Below, one piece after another: positions 29,394 to 38,217 of a stretch of 64,000 nucleotides of DNA. The position numbers and the translations under genes were made by a program. Position 1 is the stretch's first letter. The number at the start of each line of letters is the position of its first letter. The stretch is taken from NCBI RefSeq assembly GCF_001028625.1, contig NZ_CP011805.1, forward strand, positions 2,279,001 to 2,343,000, given 5' to 3'. Source of the stretch: Pelagerythrobacter marensis (lineage in GTDB: Bacteria; Pseudomonadota; Alphaproteobacteria; Sphingomonadales; Sphingomonadaceae). Under the pieces are notes generated by a model that saw only the letters and a list, made by a program, of their open reading frames with translations, did no database searches and had not been told where the DNA came from.

Positions 29394-30593
29394 TCAGTTT
29401 CCGTCCGCATCGACCTTGCGCGGGGAAACCGTTTCACCCGCGGTGAGGAAGCCGCCGGCACGCAGGACGACCTGCTCGTTGCCCGACAACCCTTCGGCAA
29501 TTGCGATCCCGCCGGCCGATACCAGCCCCAGCCGGACCGAGCGCCGCTGCGCCTTGTTCTCGCCGTCGATCACATAGACGTAGCTGCCCTCGTCGTCCGA
29601 GAGGACCGCGGATTCGGGCAGCATCGGCGCGACGACCGTACCGCTGTTGATGGTCGCGCTGGCGAAACCGCCGGGGCGCAGTTCGGGGGAATAGGACAGG
29701 GCGATCCGCGCAGTACCCTGCCGGTTCCCCGCCTCGATCGTGGGCGACAGCTGCCAGATCTGGCCGGTGAAGTCCGTGCCCGCGCCGACCGGCCTGACAC
29801 TGGCCTCCGTCCCCACGGACAGCCGCGCCAGGTCCCCTTCGCTGACTTTCGCCAGCATTTCCATTTCGCCGCCCTTGGCAATGGTGAACAGGGCCGCGCT
29901 GCCGGCACCGACGGTCTGCCCCGGTTCGACATTGCGTTCGAGCAGAAGGCCGGAGGCCGGCGCATAGATATTGAGCCGCGCGGTCCGCGCGCGCAGCTCA
30001 CCCAATTGCGCACGCGCAACCTGCACGCGCGCCCTGGCGGCATCGCGCGTGGCGGTGAGCCGATCGACATCGGCCTTGGAAATGAACCCGCGATCGACCA
30101 GTTGCAGCGCGCGGTCGAGATTGGCCTGGGCAAGGTCCGCATCGGCCTGCGCCACATCGACATTGGCGTTGGCGCTGGCGATCTGCTGCACCTGTACGGC
30201 CCGGTCGATCACCGCGAGTACCTGTCCCTGGCTTACCCAGTCGCCGGCGTCGACCGGAACCGAAAGGACGCGCCCGCCTTCCCCGACCGATCCCACCGGC
30301 AGGGGGCGACGCGCGGCGAGTGTGCCCGATGCCTCGATCTTGCCCTGGATCGTCGCCTTGCCGGGCGTGATCACGGAAATTACCGGCAATTGCGACTCAT
30401 CGTCGCCCGCCCCGGCTGCGCCGCTTTCGCCCCCGCGGGTGAGCAAAAATGCGATCCCGCCCAGCACGATCAGCGCCAGAATGCCGATGATGACCCACCG
30501 CCGCCGCTGCCGGCTACGCGCTTCGTTCTCATCGACGAGGTCGGCAGGATAGGCCTCGGCCGTTTCCGCAGTCACGGGACTCTCGTAATTCAT
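29394..30593 (-). CDS. RND efflux periplasmic adaptor (MFP/HlyD family)
   Basis: 399-aa membrane fusion protein linking the RND pump to an outer-membrane channel. It has a cytoplasmic N-terminus of ~32 residues, one TM helix (VIIGILALIVLGGIAFLL), a lipoyl-like half (VDAGDWVSQGQVLAVID), a coiled-coil hairpin rich in Ala/Gln/Asp (VDVAQADADLAQANLDRALQL...), the second lipoyl half (APASGLLLERNVEPGQTV), and beta-barrel and membrane-proximal domains. First gene of the three-gene operon, behind the palindrome at 30619-30644. Confidence 0.94.
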   Translation of the reverse strand: MNYESPVTAETAEAYPADLVDENEARSRQRRRWVIIGILALIVLGGIAFLLTRGGESGAAGAGDDESQLPVISVITPGKATIQGKIEASGTLAARRPLPVGSVGEGGRVLSVPVDAGDWVSQGQVLAVIDRAVQVQQIASANANVDVAQADADLAQANLDRALQLVDRGFISKADVDRLTATRDAARARVQVARAQLGELRARTARLNIYAPASGLLLERNVEPGQTVGAGSAALFTIAKGGEMEMLAKVSEGDLARLSVGTEASVRPVGAGTDFTGQIWQLSPTIEAGNRQGTARIALSYSPELRPGGFASATINSGTVVAPMLPESAVLSDDEGSYVYVIDGENKAQRRSVRLGLVSAGGIAIAEGLSGNEQVVLRAGGFLTAGETVSPRKVDADGN

Positions 30594-30618
30594 CGCGCTC
30601 TCGGTCTTATGGATCGCG

Positions 30619-30644
30619 GAGTGTGTTATAGCGATAACTCACTC
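30619..30644. promoter_or_regulatory. 26-bp palindromic operator at the RND operon promoter
   Basis: GAGTGTGTTATAGCGATAAC plus TCACTC is self-complementary at 22 of 26 positions, with core GTTAT-AGCG-ATAAC. It lies 26 bp upstream of the MFP start. On the minus strand TTGTCA (-35) precedes and TATAAC-like -10 options fall inside the palindrome, so a bound repressor would block the promoter. Size and symmetry suit a TetR-family repressor, which is not encoded in this window. Confidence 0.6.
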
Positions 30645-30736
30645 CTGACAATAGTGCAGATTTCCTTAGGCCGACCCGGTCGGCCCGGCAATGCGCCGTT
30701 CGACGGGGGGCATATCTGCCCGACGAATGACCGCGC

Positions 30737-30771
30737 AAAAAAGGCGGGCGCGGAAGTGTTCCGCGCCCGCC
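30737..30771 (-). terminator. Rho-independent terminator of the GlsB-like gene
   Basis: On the minus strand a perfect 13-bp stem (GGCGGGCGCGGAA with its complement) and a 3-nt loop is followed by six T. It begins 28 bp after the stop of the GlsB/YeaQ gene. Confidence 0.92.
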
Positions 30772-30798
30772 CCGATATTCTGCACTTCGGTGCGTGGG

Positions 30799-31062
30799 TT
30801 AACGCACGCGCCCGCGCTGCACGAGATTGACGATCGCGAGCAATACGACAGCGCCGACGAAGGCGATGACGAGGCCGGTAACCGAAAATTCCTGCACGGA
30901 ACCGGCCCAGCCGAACTGGTTGGCGATGACGTTGCCGATCACCGACCCGACACAGCCGACGACCACGTTCCAGAAGATGCCCATCGAAGCGTCGCGGTTC
31001 ATAACGAGGCTCGCAAGCCAGCCGGCGATGCCGCCAACGACGATTGCAATAATCCAACCCAT
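30799..31062 (-). CDS. GlsB/YeaQ/YmgE-family membrane protein
   Basis: 87-aa protein with three TM segments and conserved glycines: MGWIIAIVVGGIAGWLASLVM, IFWNVVVGCVGSVIGNVIA, and VTGLVIAFVGAVVLLAIVNL followed by a basic tail. The family (transglycosylase-associated, stress-induced in several bacteria) has no proven activity. The start is ATG 31062 because CAGGAGG is 9 nt upstream; an upstream TTG in frame would place that ribosome site inside the gene. Single gene with its own terminator. Confidence 0.9.
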   Translation of the reverse strand: MGWIIAIVVGGIAGWLASLVMNRDASMGIFWNVVVGCVGSVIGNVIANQFGWAGSVQEFSVTGLVIAFVGAVVLLAIVNLVQRGRVR

Positions 31063-31216
31063 TACCAATTCCTCCTGTTTCAAGCGCTGCCCGGCTCAAA
31101 CGTCAGACGGCGCAGTGCGGTTCCCCGGCATTCTTTTCGAGCCGTGAAGGCAGGATACGCGAAATGGGATAGCGCCGCTAGGCCTCCCCCCGGAAAGGGT
31201 GGGCCAGGGCGATGAA

Positions 31217-31516
31217 TCAGTACTTCAGCTGGCGTTCGTAAAGGTCACGGTAGTGCTGGATCCGCGTGACGCGCAGCCCCTGCATCCCCGAGCGGTCGAC
31301 CGCACGCTGCCACGAAGCGAACTCCTCCAGCGTCAGGTTGTAGCGATCGAGAACTTCGTCGATCGTCAGCAATCCGCCATTGACGGCCGCGACCACTTCG
31401 GCCTTGCGGCGCACGACCCATCGCTTGGTATTGCGGGGCGGCAGATCGGCAAGCGTAAGCGGCTCACCGAGCGGGCCGATGACCTGGTCTGGGCGGATTT
31501 TCTGGTTCTCGATCAT
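31217..31516 (-). CDS. sciP: SciP-like DUF1153 transcription regulator (CtrA inhibitor)
   Basis: 99-aa helix-turn-helix protein. In Caulobacter SciP binds CtrA and blocks its activation of cell-cycle promoters. The sequence keeps the family core: VIGPLGEPLTLADLPP, NTKRWVVRRKAEVVAAVNGGLL, and LTLEEFASWQRAVDRSGMQGLR with TRIQHYRDL near the end. The ATG overlaps the stop of a small upstream gene in an ATGA. Symbol given by strong family likeness; its role in this organism is inferred. Confidence 0.88.
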   Translation of the reverse strand: MIENQKIRPDQVIGPLGEPLTLADLPPRNTKRWVVRRKAEVVAAVNGGLLTIDEVLDRYNLTLEEFASWQRAVDRSGMQGLRVTRIQHYRDLYERQLKY

Positions 31517-31818
31517 TGCATCTCTCGGTCGCCGGTGCGCACATTGTTTGCGGTAGGGGGAACAATGCCGCCTGCGCCTTTGCCATGAGCTAAATCATCA
31601 GGGTTAACGATCGGTTCGCGGGTCCCGGCCACGCCGTCTTCGCGATTGCCGAAGCATTCGAAGTTGCCCGTGCGATGGAGGCTCTGGCGCGACACCGCCC
31701 GCCGCAACTCGTTCGCTGCGGCCAGGCGCGCGACGAGGTCGGCCCATCCCGGAATGGTGAGAGAACCGCCGTCGGCCGCCGAGTCGACGACTGCGGGAAC
31801 GATCTTGCCTTCGAACAT
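31513..31818 (-). CDS. Small hypothetical protein coupled to sciP
   Basis: 101 aa, starting [20 protein letters not shown] with a helix [19 protein letters not shown], then a polar Gly/Asn/Arg tail ending GDREMQ. The stop codon overlaps the sciP ATG (ATGA), which suggests coupled translation. No domain is recognised and no clear ribosome site precedes the ATG at 31818. It might instead be a leader region of sciP. Worth checking in related genomes. Confidence 0.5.
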   Translation of the reverse strand: MFEGKIVPAVVDSAADGGSLTIPGWADLVARLAAANELRRAVSRQSLHRTGNFECFGNREDGVAGTREPIVNPDDLAHGKGAGGIVPPTANNVRTGDREMQ

Positions 31819-31932
31819 GACAGCGTCATAGCCGCCACATCGTCAATATCGGGTAAACCCCGGCACGACCTTGCGAAATTTCACTCCCGGCGCGGGGTCA
31901 CGCACCGCTTTATGACCAGCGACCGAACGTGT

Positions 31933-33105
31933 ATGGGCGCGCCCATGAACGCCCCTGCACAGATTGCCGGCACGTCCGATCCCGCTGCCCTGTTCGACTT
32001 GCCGCGTCCGGCCGACAAGTGCCGGATCGTCGTCGCCATGTCGGGCGGTGTCGACAGCTCGGTCGTCGCAGCGCTCGCCGCAGAAACGGGTGCGGAAACG
32101 ATCGGTGTGACCCTGCAGTTGTACGATTACGGCGCGGCCACGGGGCGGAAGGGCGCGTGCTGCGCGGGCGACGACATTGCCGATGCGCGCGCCGTTGCGG
32201 ACCGGCTCGGCATCGCGCACTACGTATTCGATCACGAGAGCGCCTTTCGCGAGGAAGTGGTCGAAACCTTCGCCGACGATTATCTCGCCGGGCGAACGCC
32301 TGTCCCCTGCATCCGCTGCAACATGGGGCCCAAGTTTACCGACCTGTTGCGCATGGCGCGCGAACTGGGCGCAGACTGCCTCGCCACCGGGCACTACGTG
32401 CGCCGTATCGAAGGTGCCGGCTGGCCGGAACTGCACCGTGCGCTCGATCCTGCGCGCGACCAGTCCTATTTTCTCTATGCGACGACGGAAAGCCAACTCG
32501 ACTTCATCCGCTTTCCCCTCGGCGGCCTGCCCAAGAGCGAAGTGCGCCGGCTGGCCGAAGCGGCGGGCCTGCGCAACGCGGCCAAGCCCGACAGCCAGGA
32601 TATCTGCTTCGTGCCCGACGGCGATTACGCCGCGATCGTCCGCAAGATGCGGCCCGAAGGGGGCACGCCGGGGCCGATCGTTCATGCCGGATCGGGCGAA
32701 ATTCTGGGGCGGCACAAGGGCATCGTCCACTTCACCGTGGGCCAGCGCAAGGGGCTGGACATCGGGGGACAGCCCGAACCCCTCTATGTCGTCGGGATCG
32801 ATGCCGATGCCTGCGCGGTGCATGTCGGCCCGCGCCGAATGCTGGCGGTGGGCGCCGCCCGGATCGTCGAAACCAACCGTATCGGCCCATTGCCCGATGC
32901 GCCGCTGACGGCAAAGGTGCGCAGCCTCGCCAAACCGGTCCCGGTCGTGCTGGATGGGCCGCTGGGCAATGGCACAACCGCCACCCTTCGCTTCGCCCAG
33001 CCCGAATACGGCGTCGCGCCGGGGCAGGCAGCCGTCATCTATGCCGGGGAGCGGGTCGTCGGCGGCGGCTGGATCGATTCGACGGAAGCAGGCGACGAAG
33101 CCTAG
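31933..33105 (+). CDS. mnmA: tRNA-uridine 2-sulfurtransferase
   Basis: Puts the 2-thio group on wobble U34 of tRNA-Lys, -Glu and -Gln. The protein has the PP-loop [15 protein letters not shown], the catalytic Cys in [14 protein letters not shown], the second Cys in [28 protein letters not shown] and the C-terminal barrel domain. About 390 aa from ATG 31933. ATG 31912 and ATG 31945 are also in frame and none has a good ribosome site, so the exact start is open. Divergent from the sciP unit. Confidence 0.95.
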   Translation: MGAPMNAPAQIAGTSDPAALFDLPRPADKCRIVVAMSGGVDSSVVAALAAETGAETIGVTLQLYDYGAATGRKGACCAGDDIADARAVADRLGIAHYVFDHESAFREEVVETFADDYLAGRTPVPCIRCNMGPKFTDLLRMARELGADCLATGHYVRRIEGAGWPELHRALDPARDQSYFLYATTESQLDFIRFPLGGLPKSEVRRLAEAAGLRNAAKPDSQDICFVPDGDYAAIVRKMRPEGGTPGPIVHAGSGEILGRHKGIVHFTVGQRKGLDIGGQPEPLYVVGIDADACAVHVGPRRMLAVGAARIVETNRIGPLPDAPLTAKVRSLAKPVPVVLDGPLGNGTTATLRFAQPEYGVAPGQAAVIYAGERVVGGGWIDSTEAGDEA

Positions 33106-33464
33106 CCCTCCCACGGCTCCATCACGCAGCCGTATCCATCGCGCAAGGTGGCGGTTTCGGTGGCGAGGAAGGGGAAGCGGGCAGTGACGCTTTTCGTTTC
33201 TGCATCCTCGGTCAGGGTGACCAGTTCCATCCCTGCCAGCTTGTCCTTGCCGCAATCGTCGAGGCTGCGGCCCGCGACGAAGCGACACGAGCAGGCGACG
33301 CGCGCTGAATAGGCAGCGGCAATGCCTGAATATCCGGTGATCGGGGCGCGATAGTACCAGCCGAGCGCCGCCAACGCAGCGGCGATGAGGGCCAGCCAGA
33401 GCGGCCAGCGGCGGCGCCTTGCCGGGCCTGTTCGTCGTACTGAACGGCGGGAAGTATTAGCCAT
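33102..33464 (-). CDS. Small single-TM hypothetical protein
   Basis: 120 aa: a basic N-terminus ([14 protein letters not shown]), one TM helix ([19 protein letters not shown]), then a periplasmic part with cysteines ([20 protein letters not shown] and GYGCVMEP). Its wording ([15 protein letters not shown]) resembles small proteins found beside serine hydrolases in Erythrobacter-like genomes. It is divergent from the beta-lactamase-fold gene, only 35 bp between the two starts, and its stop overlaps the mnmA stop. Function unknown. Confidence 0.65.
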   Translation of the reverse strand: MANTSRRSVRRTGPARRRRWPLWLALIAAALAALGWYYRAPITGYSGIAAAYSARVACSCRFVAGRSLDDCGKDKLAGMELVTLTEDAETKSVTARFPFLATETATLRDGYGCVMEPWEG

Positions 33465-33499
33465 TGCCAAGCCCGGTCTGCTGCGCGAGGGAAAGCCGC

Positions 33500-34627
33500 A
33501 TGTGCCCGCGGCCCGTCTCCCTTATCGCCTGCCTGGCTCTGCTGCCAGCCCTGGTTTCGTGCAGCGACACGCCGGCTCCGCCCCCTCCGCTGAGCGAGGC
33601 GGCCCTGGCGGCCGTTACGGAAGACGCCGGCGCGCCGGCGCGCCAGCTTGCGCGGCAGGTCGACGATCTCTTCGTGAACGAGGAGGCGGGGGAAACCCGC
33701 GCACTGATCGTCATGCACGGCGGAATGATCGCCGCCGAACGCTACGCCCCCGGTTACGACCGGAACACCCGTTTCGTCAGTTGGTCGATGGCCAAGACGG
33801 TAACCGCGGTGATGATCGGAATGCTGGTCGCCGATGGGCGGCTGGCGCTGGACGATTCGCCGCCGGTGCCGCGCTGGCGGCGCCCCGGCGATCCGCGCGG
33901 CGAGATCACTTTGCGCCAGCTGCTCCAGATGCGCAGCGGCCTGCGCCACACCGAGGCCGGCGATCCGCCTTACGATTCGTCCGAAGTGCGGATGCTGTTC
34001 CTCGACGGGCGCGACGACATGGCCGACTGGGCCGAGAGCCAGCCGCTGGAGGCGGAACCGGGCAGCAGTTTCGAGTATTCCTCTGCCACCAGCGTGATCC
34101 TGGCCGACATTGCCGCCCGCGTGCTCTCCCGCCGCGACGATCCGGAGGCGCGGCGCGAAGCGGTGGCCGGTTATCTCCACACCCGATTGTTCGGGCCGCT
34201 GGCAATGGAATCGATGGTGCCGGAATTCGACGCCAACGGCACCTTGATCGGGGGCAGCCTGATCCACGGCAACGCGCGCGACTGGGGCCGGTTCGGCGAT
34301 TTCCTGCGTCACAAGGGCTCCTATCGCGGCAGCCAGCTCGTCCCCCGCAAATGGGTCGAGGCGATGACCGCGCCCAGCCCGCGGCGCGAGAATTACGGCT
34401 TTCAGACCTGGCTCAACCGCCAGGTGCCGGGAGAAAGCGAGAATCCCCTGTTCCCCGGCCGCGCGCCGCAATCGATGTTTGCGGCGATCGGGCACATGGG
34501 CCAGTACATTCTGGTTTCGCCGGAACAGAAGCTGACCGTGGTACGCCTGGGCCATTCCGATGCGGAGGAGCGCGCCGTCCTGCTGCAGGAGCTGGCCGAT
34601 ATCATGGAGCTTTACCCCGCCGAATGA
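33500..34627 (+). CDS. Beta-lactamase-fold serine hydrolase lipoprotein
   Basis: 375-aa class C beta-lactamase / DD-peptidase-like hydrolase. Lipobox LVSC (Cys ~22) predicts attachment to a membrane. The SxxK motif is in SWSMAKTV and the Tyr motif in FEYSSATS, where Ser replaces the usual Asn of YxN. HMGQY stands for the KTG box (HxG variant). Such variants are usual in esterase or 6-aminohexanoate-hydrolase-like members, so a true beta-lactamase is not implied. GAGGGAA lies before the ATG. Divergent from the small TM protein. Confidence 0.86.
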   Translation: MCPRPVSLIACLALLPALVSCSDTPAPPPPLSEAALAAVTEDAGAPARQLARQVDDLFVNEEAGETRALIVMHGGMIAAERYAPGYDRNTRFVSWSMAKTVTAVMIGMLVADGRLALDDSPPVPRWRRPGDPRGEITLRQLLQMRSGLRHTEAGDPPYDSSEVRMLFLDGRDDMADWAESQPLEAEPGSSFEYSSATSVILADIAARVLSRRDDPEARREAVAGYLHTRLFGPLAMESMVPEFDANGTLIGGSLIHGNARDWGRFGDFLRHKGSYRGSQLVPRKWVEAMTAPSPRRENYGFQTWLNRQVPGESENPLFPGRAPQSMFAAIGHMGQYILVSPEQKLTVVRLGHSDAEERAVLLQELADIMELYPAE

Positions 34628-34653
34628 CGGCGCACGGCGGGGCAGGCACGACA

Positions 34654-35445
34654 TCAAGGCAAGCGGAACGTTCCTTCCACCACGGTCACGCAGGCACCGC
34701 CGAGCCAGGCCTGATCGCCTTCCAGCCGACAGACGAGATCGCCGCCCCTGCGCGAGGCCTGGTGCGCGGTGAAGCTGTCGCGCCCCAGCCGCGCGGCCCA
34801 GAACGGCGTGAGCGCGGCGTGGGCGGAACCGGTCACGCTGTCTTCGTCCACCCCGCCGCCGGGCACGAACACCCGGCTGACCACATCGGTATCGCCCCCC
34901 GGCGCGGTGCAGATGAACTGGTCGTCGCCCAGAGCACCGAGCGCACGCAGATCGGGGTCGAGCGCGCGCACGTCGTCCTCGCTGGCGAACAGGTAGATCC
35001 CGTAGCCATCGGGGTTGCGCCACACTTCGAGCGGCTGCGCGCCAAGCAGACCGACAGCTTCCGGCCACTCGGAAGGCTCGGTCGGGATTGCGGGCAGCGC
35101 AAGCTCGTACCCGGCGCCGCTGCGCCGCACCTCCAGCAGGCCCGCCTTGCGCGTGCGAAAGCGCACCCGGTCGCCCCCGTCACGGCCCAGCAGGACGTGA
35201 CCGGCGGCGAGCGTCGCATGGCCGCAGAGGCGAATCTCGCAAGCCGGGGTGAACCAGCGCAGTTCCCAGTCCGCATCGCCGCCAGCGTCCTTCACCACGA
35301 AAGCGGTTTCGGCGAAGTTGTTCTCCTCCCCAATGGCCTGAAGCACATCGTCGGGCAGCCAGGTTTCCAGCGGCATCACGGCGGCCTGATTTCCTGCGAA
35401 GGGCCGGTCGGCAAATGCATCGACATGCCAGTAGGGAAGCTTCAT
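34654..35445 (-). CDS. PhzF-family isomerase/epimerase
   Basis: 263-aa protein of the PhzF / diaminopimelate-epimerase fold. Signature elements: YWHVDAFADRPFAGNQAAVM, the catalytic Glu in NNFAETAFV, RWFTPACEIRLCGHATLAAGH, and DSVTGSAHAAL in the second half. No phenazine genes are present, so it probably isomerises some other small acid; substrate unknown. Its ATG overlaps the stop of the CDF gene, making it the third gene of the pdxH operon. Confidence 0.9.
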   Translation of the reverse strand: MKLPYWHVDAFADRPFAGNQAAVMPLETWLPDDVLQAIGEENNFAETAFVVKDAGGDADWELRWFTPACEIRLCGHATLAAGHVLLGRDGGDRVRFRTRKAGLLEVRRSGAGYELALPAIPTEPSEWPEAVGLLGAQPLEVWRNPDGYGIYLFASEDDVRALDPDLRALGALGDDQFICTAPGGDTDVVSRVFVPGGGVDEDSVTGSAHAALTPFWAARLGRDSFTAHQASRRGGDLVCRLEGDQAWLGGACVTVVEGTFRLP

Positions 35446-36392
35446 TCCGGGTCCTTCTCCAGCTTTTCGAACTCGTCGGCTTCCACCAGCGGATTGCCGG
35501 GTTCGTCGACGTGTCCCTGTGGGTCAATGTGGATCAGCAGTTCCATCTGCGGGAAATGGCGGCAGAGATCGGCCTCCACCCGCTCGATGATATCGTGCGC
35601 CGCAGCCACCGTGGTCTTGCCCGGCAGATCGACGTGAAACTGCACGAAATCGCGCGTGCCGCTGGATCGGGTGCGCAAGTCATGCAGGTTGGAAAGCTCG
35701 GGATGACGTGCGGCGAGCGCCACGAAGCGCTGCCGCCTCTCCTCCGGCCATTCGCGGTCCATGATCTGGTCCACCGCATCGCTGCCGGCCCGCCACGCGC
35801 CCCACAGCAGCCAGGCGGCGATCGCGAGCCCGAACAGCGGATCGGCCTGCGAAAGGCCCATAAACTGGTCGAGCACCAGGGCCGCGATCACGGCGGCGTT
35901 CAGCAGCAGATCCGACTGGTAATGCACGCTGTCGGTCCTGATCGCGAGGCTGCCGGTCCGGCGCACCACGTGGCGCTGCCAGGCGATCAGGGCGAAAGTC
36001 GCCACAATCGCGGCAAGCGATACCGCGATCCCTTCTTCCGCCGCCGAAGTCTGTCCGCCTTCCACGAGATGCAGGACGGCGCGGAAGGCGATGCCCGCGG
36101 CGGACAGCGCGATCAGCGTGACCTGGAAGATCGCGGCCAGCGCCTCCGCCTTGCCGTGGCCGAAGCGGTGATCTTCGTCCGCAGGCATCGCGGCGATCCA
36201 CACCCCGGCCAGAGTCGCCAGACTGGCGACGAGATCGAGCGCGGTATCGGCAAGGCTGCCGAGCATGGCGGTCGAACCGGTGCGCCAGGTCGCCCAGCTC
36301 TTGATGACAGCAAGGAACAGCGCCACCGCGATCGACGCCAGGGCTGCACTGCGCGCCAGCGCGGCGCGGTGCGCGGCGCCCTGGTCCATCAT
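35442..36392 (-). CDS. Cation diffusion facilitator (FieF-like)
   Basis: 316-aa divalent metal exporter. Six TM helices with metal-site wording SLADTALDLVASLATLAGV (in place of S-x3-D-x3-D), HRFGHGKAEALAA before TM3, and SVHYQSDLLLNAAV in TM5. A cytoplasmic C-terminal domain has HDLRTRSSGTRDFVQFHVDLP and a long acidic end. The first of two tandem ATGs (36392) overlaps the pdxH stop. Metal (Fe, Zn, Co or Mn) not decidable by eye. Confidence 0.92.
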   Translation of the reverse strand: MMDQGAAHRAALARSAALASIAVALFLAVIKSWATWRTGSTAMLGSLADTALDLVASLATLAGVWIAAMPADEDHRFGHGKAEALAAIFQVTLIALSAAGIAFRAVLHLVEGGQTSAAEEGIAVSLAAIVATFALIAWQRHVVRRTGSLAIRTDSVHYQSDLLLNAAVIAALVLDQFMGLSQADPLFGLAIAAWLLWGAWRAGSDAVDQIMDREWPEERRQRFVALAARHPELSNLHDLRTRSSGTRDFVQFHVDLPGKTTVAAAHDIIERVEADLCRHFPQMELLIHIDPQGHVDEPGNPLVEADEFEKLEKDPE

Positions 36393-36994
36393 GGGTAAAG
36401 CAGCGTGCTCGCCCACTCGCCCCCGGTCCGTGTGAACAGGCGGCGATCGTGCAGGCGGTTGGGCCGGTCGAGCCAGAACTCGATCCGCTCGGGCGTCAGC
36501 GTGAAGCCGGTCCAGTGCGGCGGGCGCGGTACGCGGCCCTGCGCCTGGCACGCGGCGCCCAGTTGCTCCACCCGGGCGACATAGTCGGCGCGATCGCCCA
36601 GCGGACGCGACTGGTCGCTGGCAGCGGAACCGACCTGGCTGACGAAGGCGCGCGAATGGAAGTAGGCATCGGCGGCTTCCGCCGAAACCTCGTGCAAAGG
36701 CCCTTCGATCCGCACCTGCCGGCGCAGGCTCTTCCAGTGGAACAGCAGCGCGGCATGGGGATTGGCGCGAATGTCGCCGCCCTTGCGGCTTTCGGCATTG
36801 GTGAAGAAGGTGAACCCGTCTTCCCCGTGCCCCTTCAGCAGGACCATCCGCACCGAAGGCAGGCCCGATGGCGTTGCGGTGGCGAGCGCCATCGCGTTCG
36901 GATCGTTCGGCTCCGCCTCCCGCGCTTCGGCAAGCCAGGTGTCGAACAGCGCCAGCGGGCCTGATTCGGGCAACTGCGAACGCTCCTCGTTCAT
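36389..36994 (-). CDS. pdxH: Pyridoxamine 5'-phosphate oxidase
   Basis: FMN enzyme giving pyridoxal phosphate from PNP or PMP. The 201-aa protein has MALATATPSGLPSVRMVLLKGHGEDGFTFFTN (FMN and substrate contacts, shown in part), RKGGDIRANPHAALLFHWKSL, SRPLGDR and the C-terminal RLHDR motif. Start at ATG 36994, with AGGTGGA upstream; upstream in-frame ATGs at 37012 and 37021 are less well placed. First gene of pdxH-CDF-phzF. Confidence 0.95.
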   Translation of the reverse strand: MNEERSQLPESGPLALFDTWLAEAREAEPNDPNAMALATATPSGLPSVRMVLLKGHGEDGFTFFTNAESRKGGDIRANPHAALLFHWKSLRRQVRIEGPLHEVSAEAADAYFHSRAFVSQVGSAASDQSRPLGDRADYVARVEQLGAACQAQGRVPRPPHWTGFTLTPERIEFWLDRPNRLHDRRLFTRTGGEWASTLLYP

Positions 36995-37195
36995 CGTCCA
37001 CCTGCGAGACATGGACCGCATGTTACACTGTCCTGGACCAAGAAAATTGCGCGCTGGAACGGCGGCCCGACGCGGCGGAATGCGGTTGGGAAATGCAATG
37101 GCAGGGCGATCATGCCTGCCGCCCTAACGCCCGGAAGGCATGTAGGAAAGCCTCTCCGCTTGCACCCGCCCACTGTTACACCTAGCTAACACGCC

Positions 37196-38182
37196 ATGGC
37201 CGATCCTTACGCAATGCTGGGCATCTCGCGCAACGCGACCGAGAAGGACATCAAAAGTGCCTATCGCAAGCTCGCGAAAGAGCTGCATCCCGACCGCAAC
37301 AAGGATAACCCCAAGGCGGCCGAACGCTTCAGCCAGGTCACCCAGGCGTACGATCTGCTGGCCGACAAGGACAAGCGGGCGCGCTTCGATCGCGGGGAGA
37401 TCGACGCAGACGGCAACCCCGCCAACCCCTTCGCCGGAATGGGTGGGGCCGGAATGGGCGGGGGCGGAATGGGCGGCCGGTCCGGCGGTTTTGGCGCGGG
37501 CGGGCAACGCGGTTTTCGGGCCGAGGATTTCCAGGGGTTCGATCAGGATGGCGTCGACCTTGGCGATATTTTCGAAGGGCTTTTCGGCGGTGGCCAGGGT
37601 GGTTTCGCCCGTGGCGGCCCGCGCGGCCCGGCAGGCTTCGGGCAGCAGCGGCGCCCGCCCCCGAAGGGCGGCGACATTGCCTACCGGCTTCGCGTGCCGT
37701 TCGTCGATGCGGCCACGCGCAAGGACCAGCGGATAACCCTGGCAGACGGCAAGACGATCGATCTCAAGATCCCGGCCGGGGTCGAAGACGGCACGCAGAT
37801 GCGGCTGAAGGGCAAGGGCGAGCGTGGCCCGGGCGGCAATGGTGACGGGATCGTCACCATTACCGTCGAACGGCACAAGGCCTTCCGCCGCGATGGCGAC
37901 GACGTGCGGCTCGACCTCCCGATCACGCTGACGGAGGCAGTCGCCGGTGCCAAGGTGCGCTGCCCCACCGTCGATGGCACCGTCATGCTGACGATCCGCG
38001 CCGGAACCAGCGGGGGGACGACGATGCGGCTGAAAGGTAAAGGCTTTTCGACCAAGGCCGGTGGCCGCGGGGATCAGCTGGTCACGCTCCAGATCACATT
38101 GCCCGGCGACACTGCCGAACTGGCCGGCAGGCTCGACGGATGGCAGGATGATTCAAACCCTCGCGCGGAACTGGGGGTATAG
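37196..38182 (+). CDS. DnaJ/CbpA-type Hsp40 cochaperone (type II, no zinc finger)
   Basis: 328 aa. J domain at 3-68 with HPDR (AKELHPDRNKDN), a Gly/Met/Phe-rich linker (GGAGMGGGGMGGRSGGFGAGG), then two C-terminal peptide-binding domains (GGDIAYRLRVPFVDAATRK, IPAGVEDGTQMRLKGKGERG, GGRGDQLVTL). The four CxxCxGxG zinc repeats of DnaJ are absent, as in CbpA. It stimulates DnaK by family knowledge. Divergent from pdxH across a 200-bp gap. Confidence 0.93.
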   Translation: MADPYAMLGISRNATEKDIKSAYRKLAKELHPDRNKDNPKAAERFSQVTQAYDLLADKDKRARFDRGEIDADGNPANPFAGMGGAGMGGGGMGGRSGGFGAGGQRGFRAEDFQGFDQDGVDLGDIFEGLFGGGQGGFARGGPRGPAGFGQQRRPPPKGGDIAYRLRVPFVDAATRKDQRITLADGKTIDLKIPAGVEDGTQMRLKGKGERGPGGNGDGIVTITVERHKAFRRDGDDVRLDLPITLTEAVAGAKVRCPTVDGTVMLTIRAGTSGGTTMRLKGKGFSTKAGGRGDQLVTLQITLPGDTAELAGRLDGWQDDSNPRAELGV

Positions 38183-38217
38183 CCGGCGGGGCAAGTGCCG
38201 CGCCGGACAAACAGCCG

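Noticed and set aside
25933..30830. Long rightward open frames antisense to the RND and MFP genes
   Set aside because: Rich in Arg, Gln, His and Asp as expected for antisense frames of high-GC genes, while the opposite strand encodes clear families.
31819..31932. CtrA-type TTAA-N7-TTAA site between sciP unit and mnmA
   Set aside because: No full site was found; only a lone GTTAAC lies inside the small coupled gene.
37022..37186. TGTTACAC present twice in the pdxH/dnaJ intergenic gap
   Set aside because: Eight bases only, not symmetric, and with unrelated flanks; chance cannot be excluded.
37441..37500. Tandem GGAATGGGYGG units
   Set aside because: They encode the Gly/Met-rich linker normal for DnaJ-type proteins, not a mobile or regulatory repeat.
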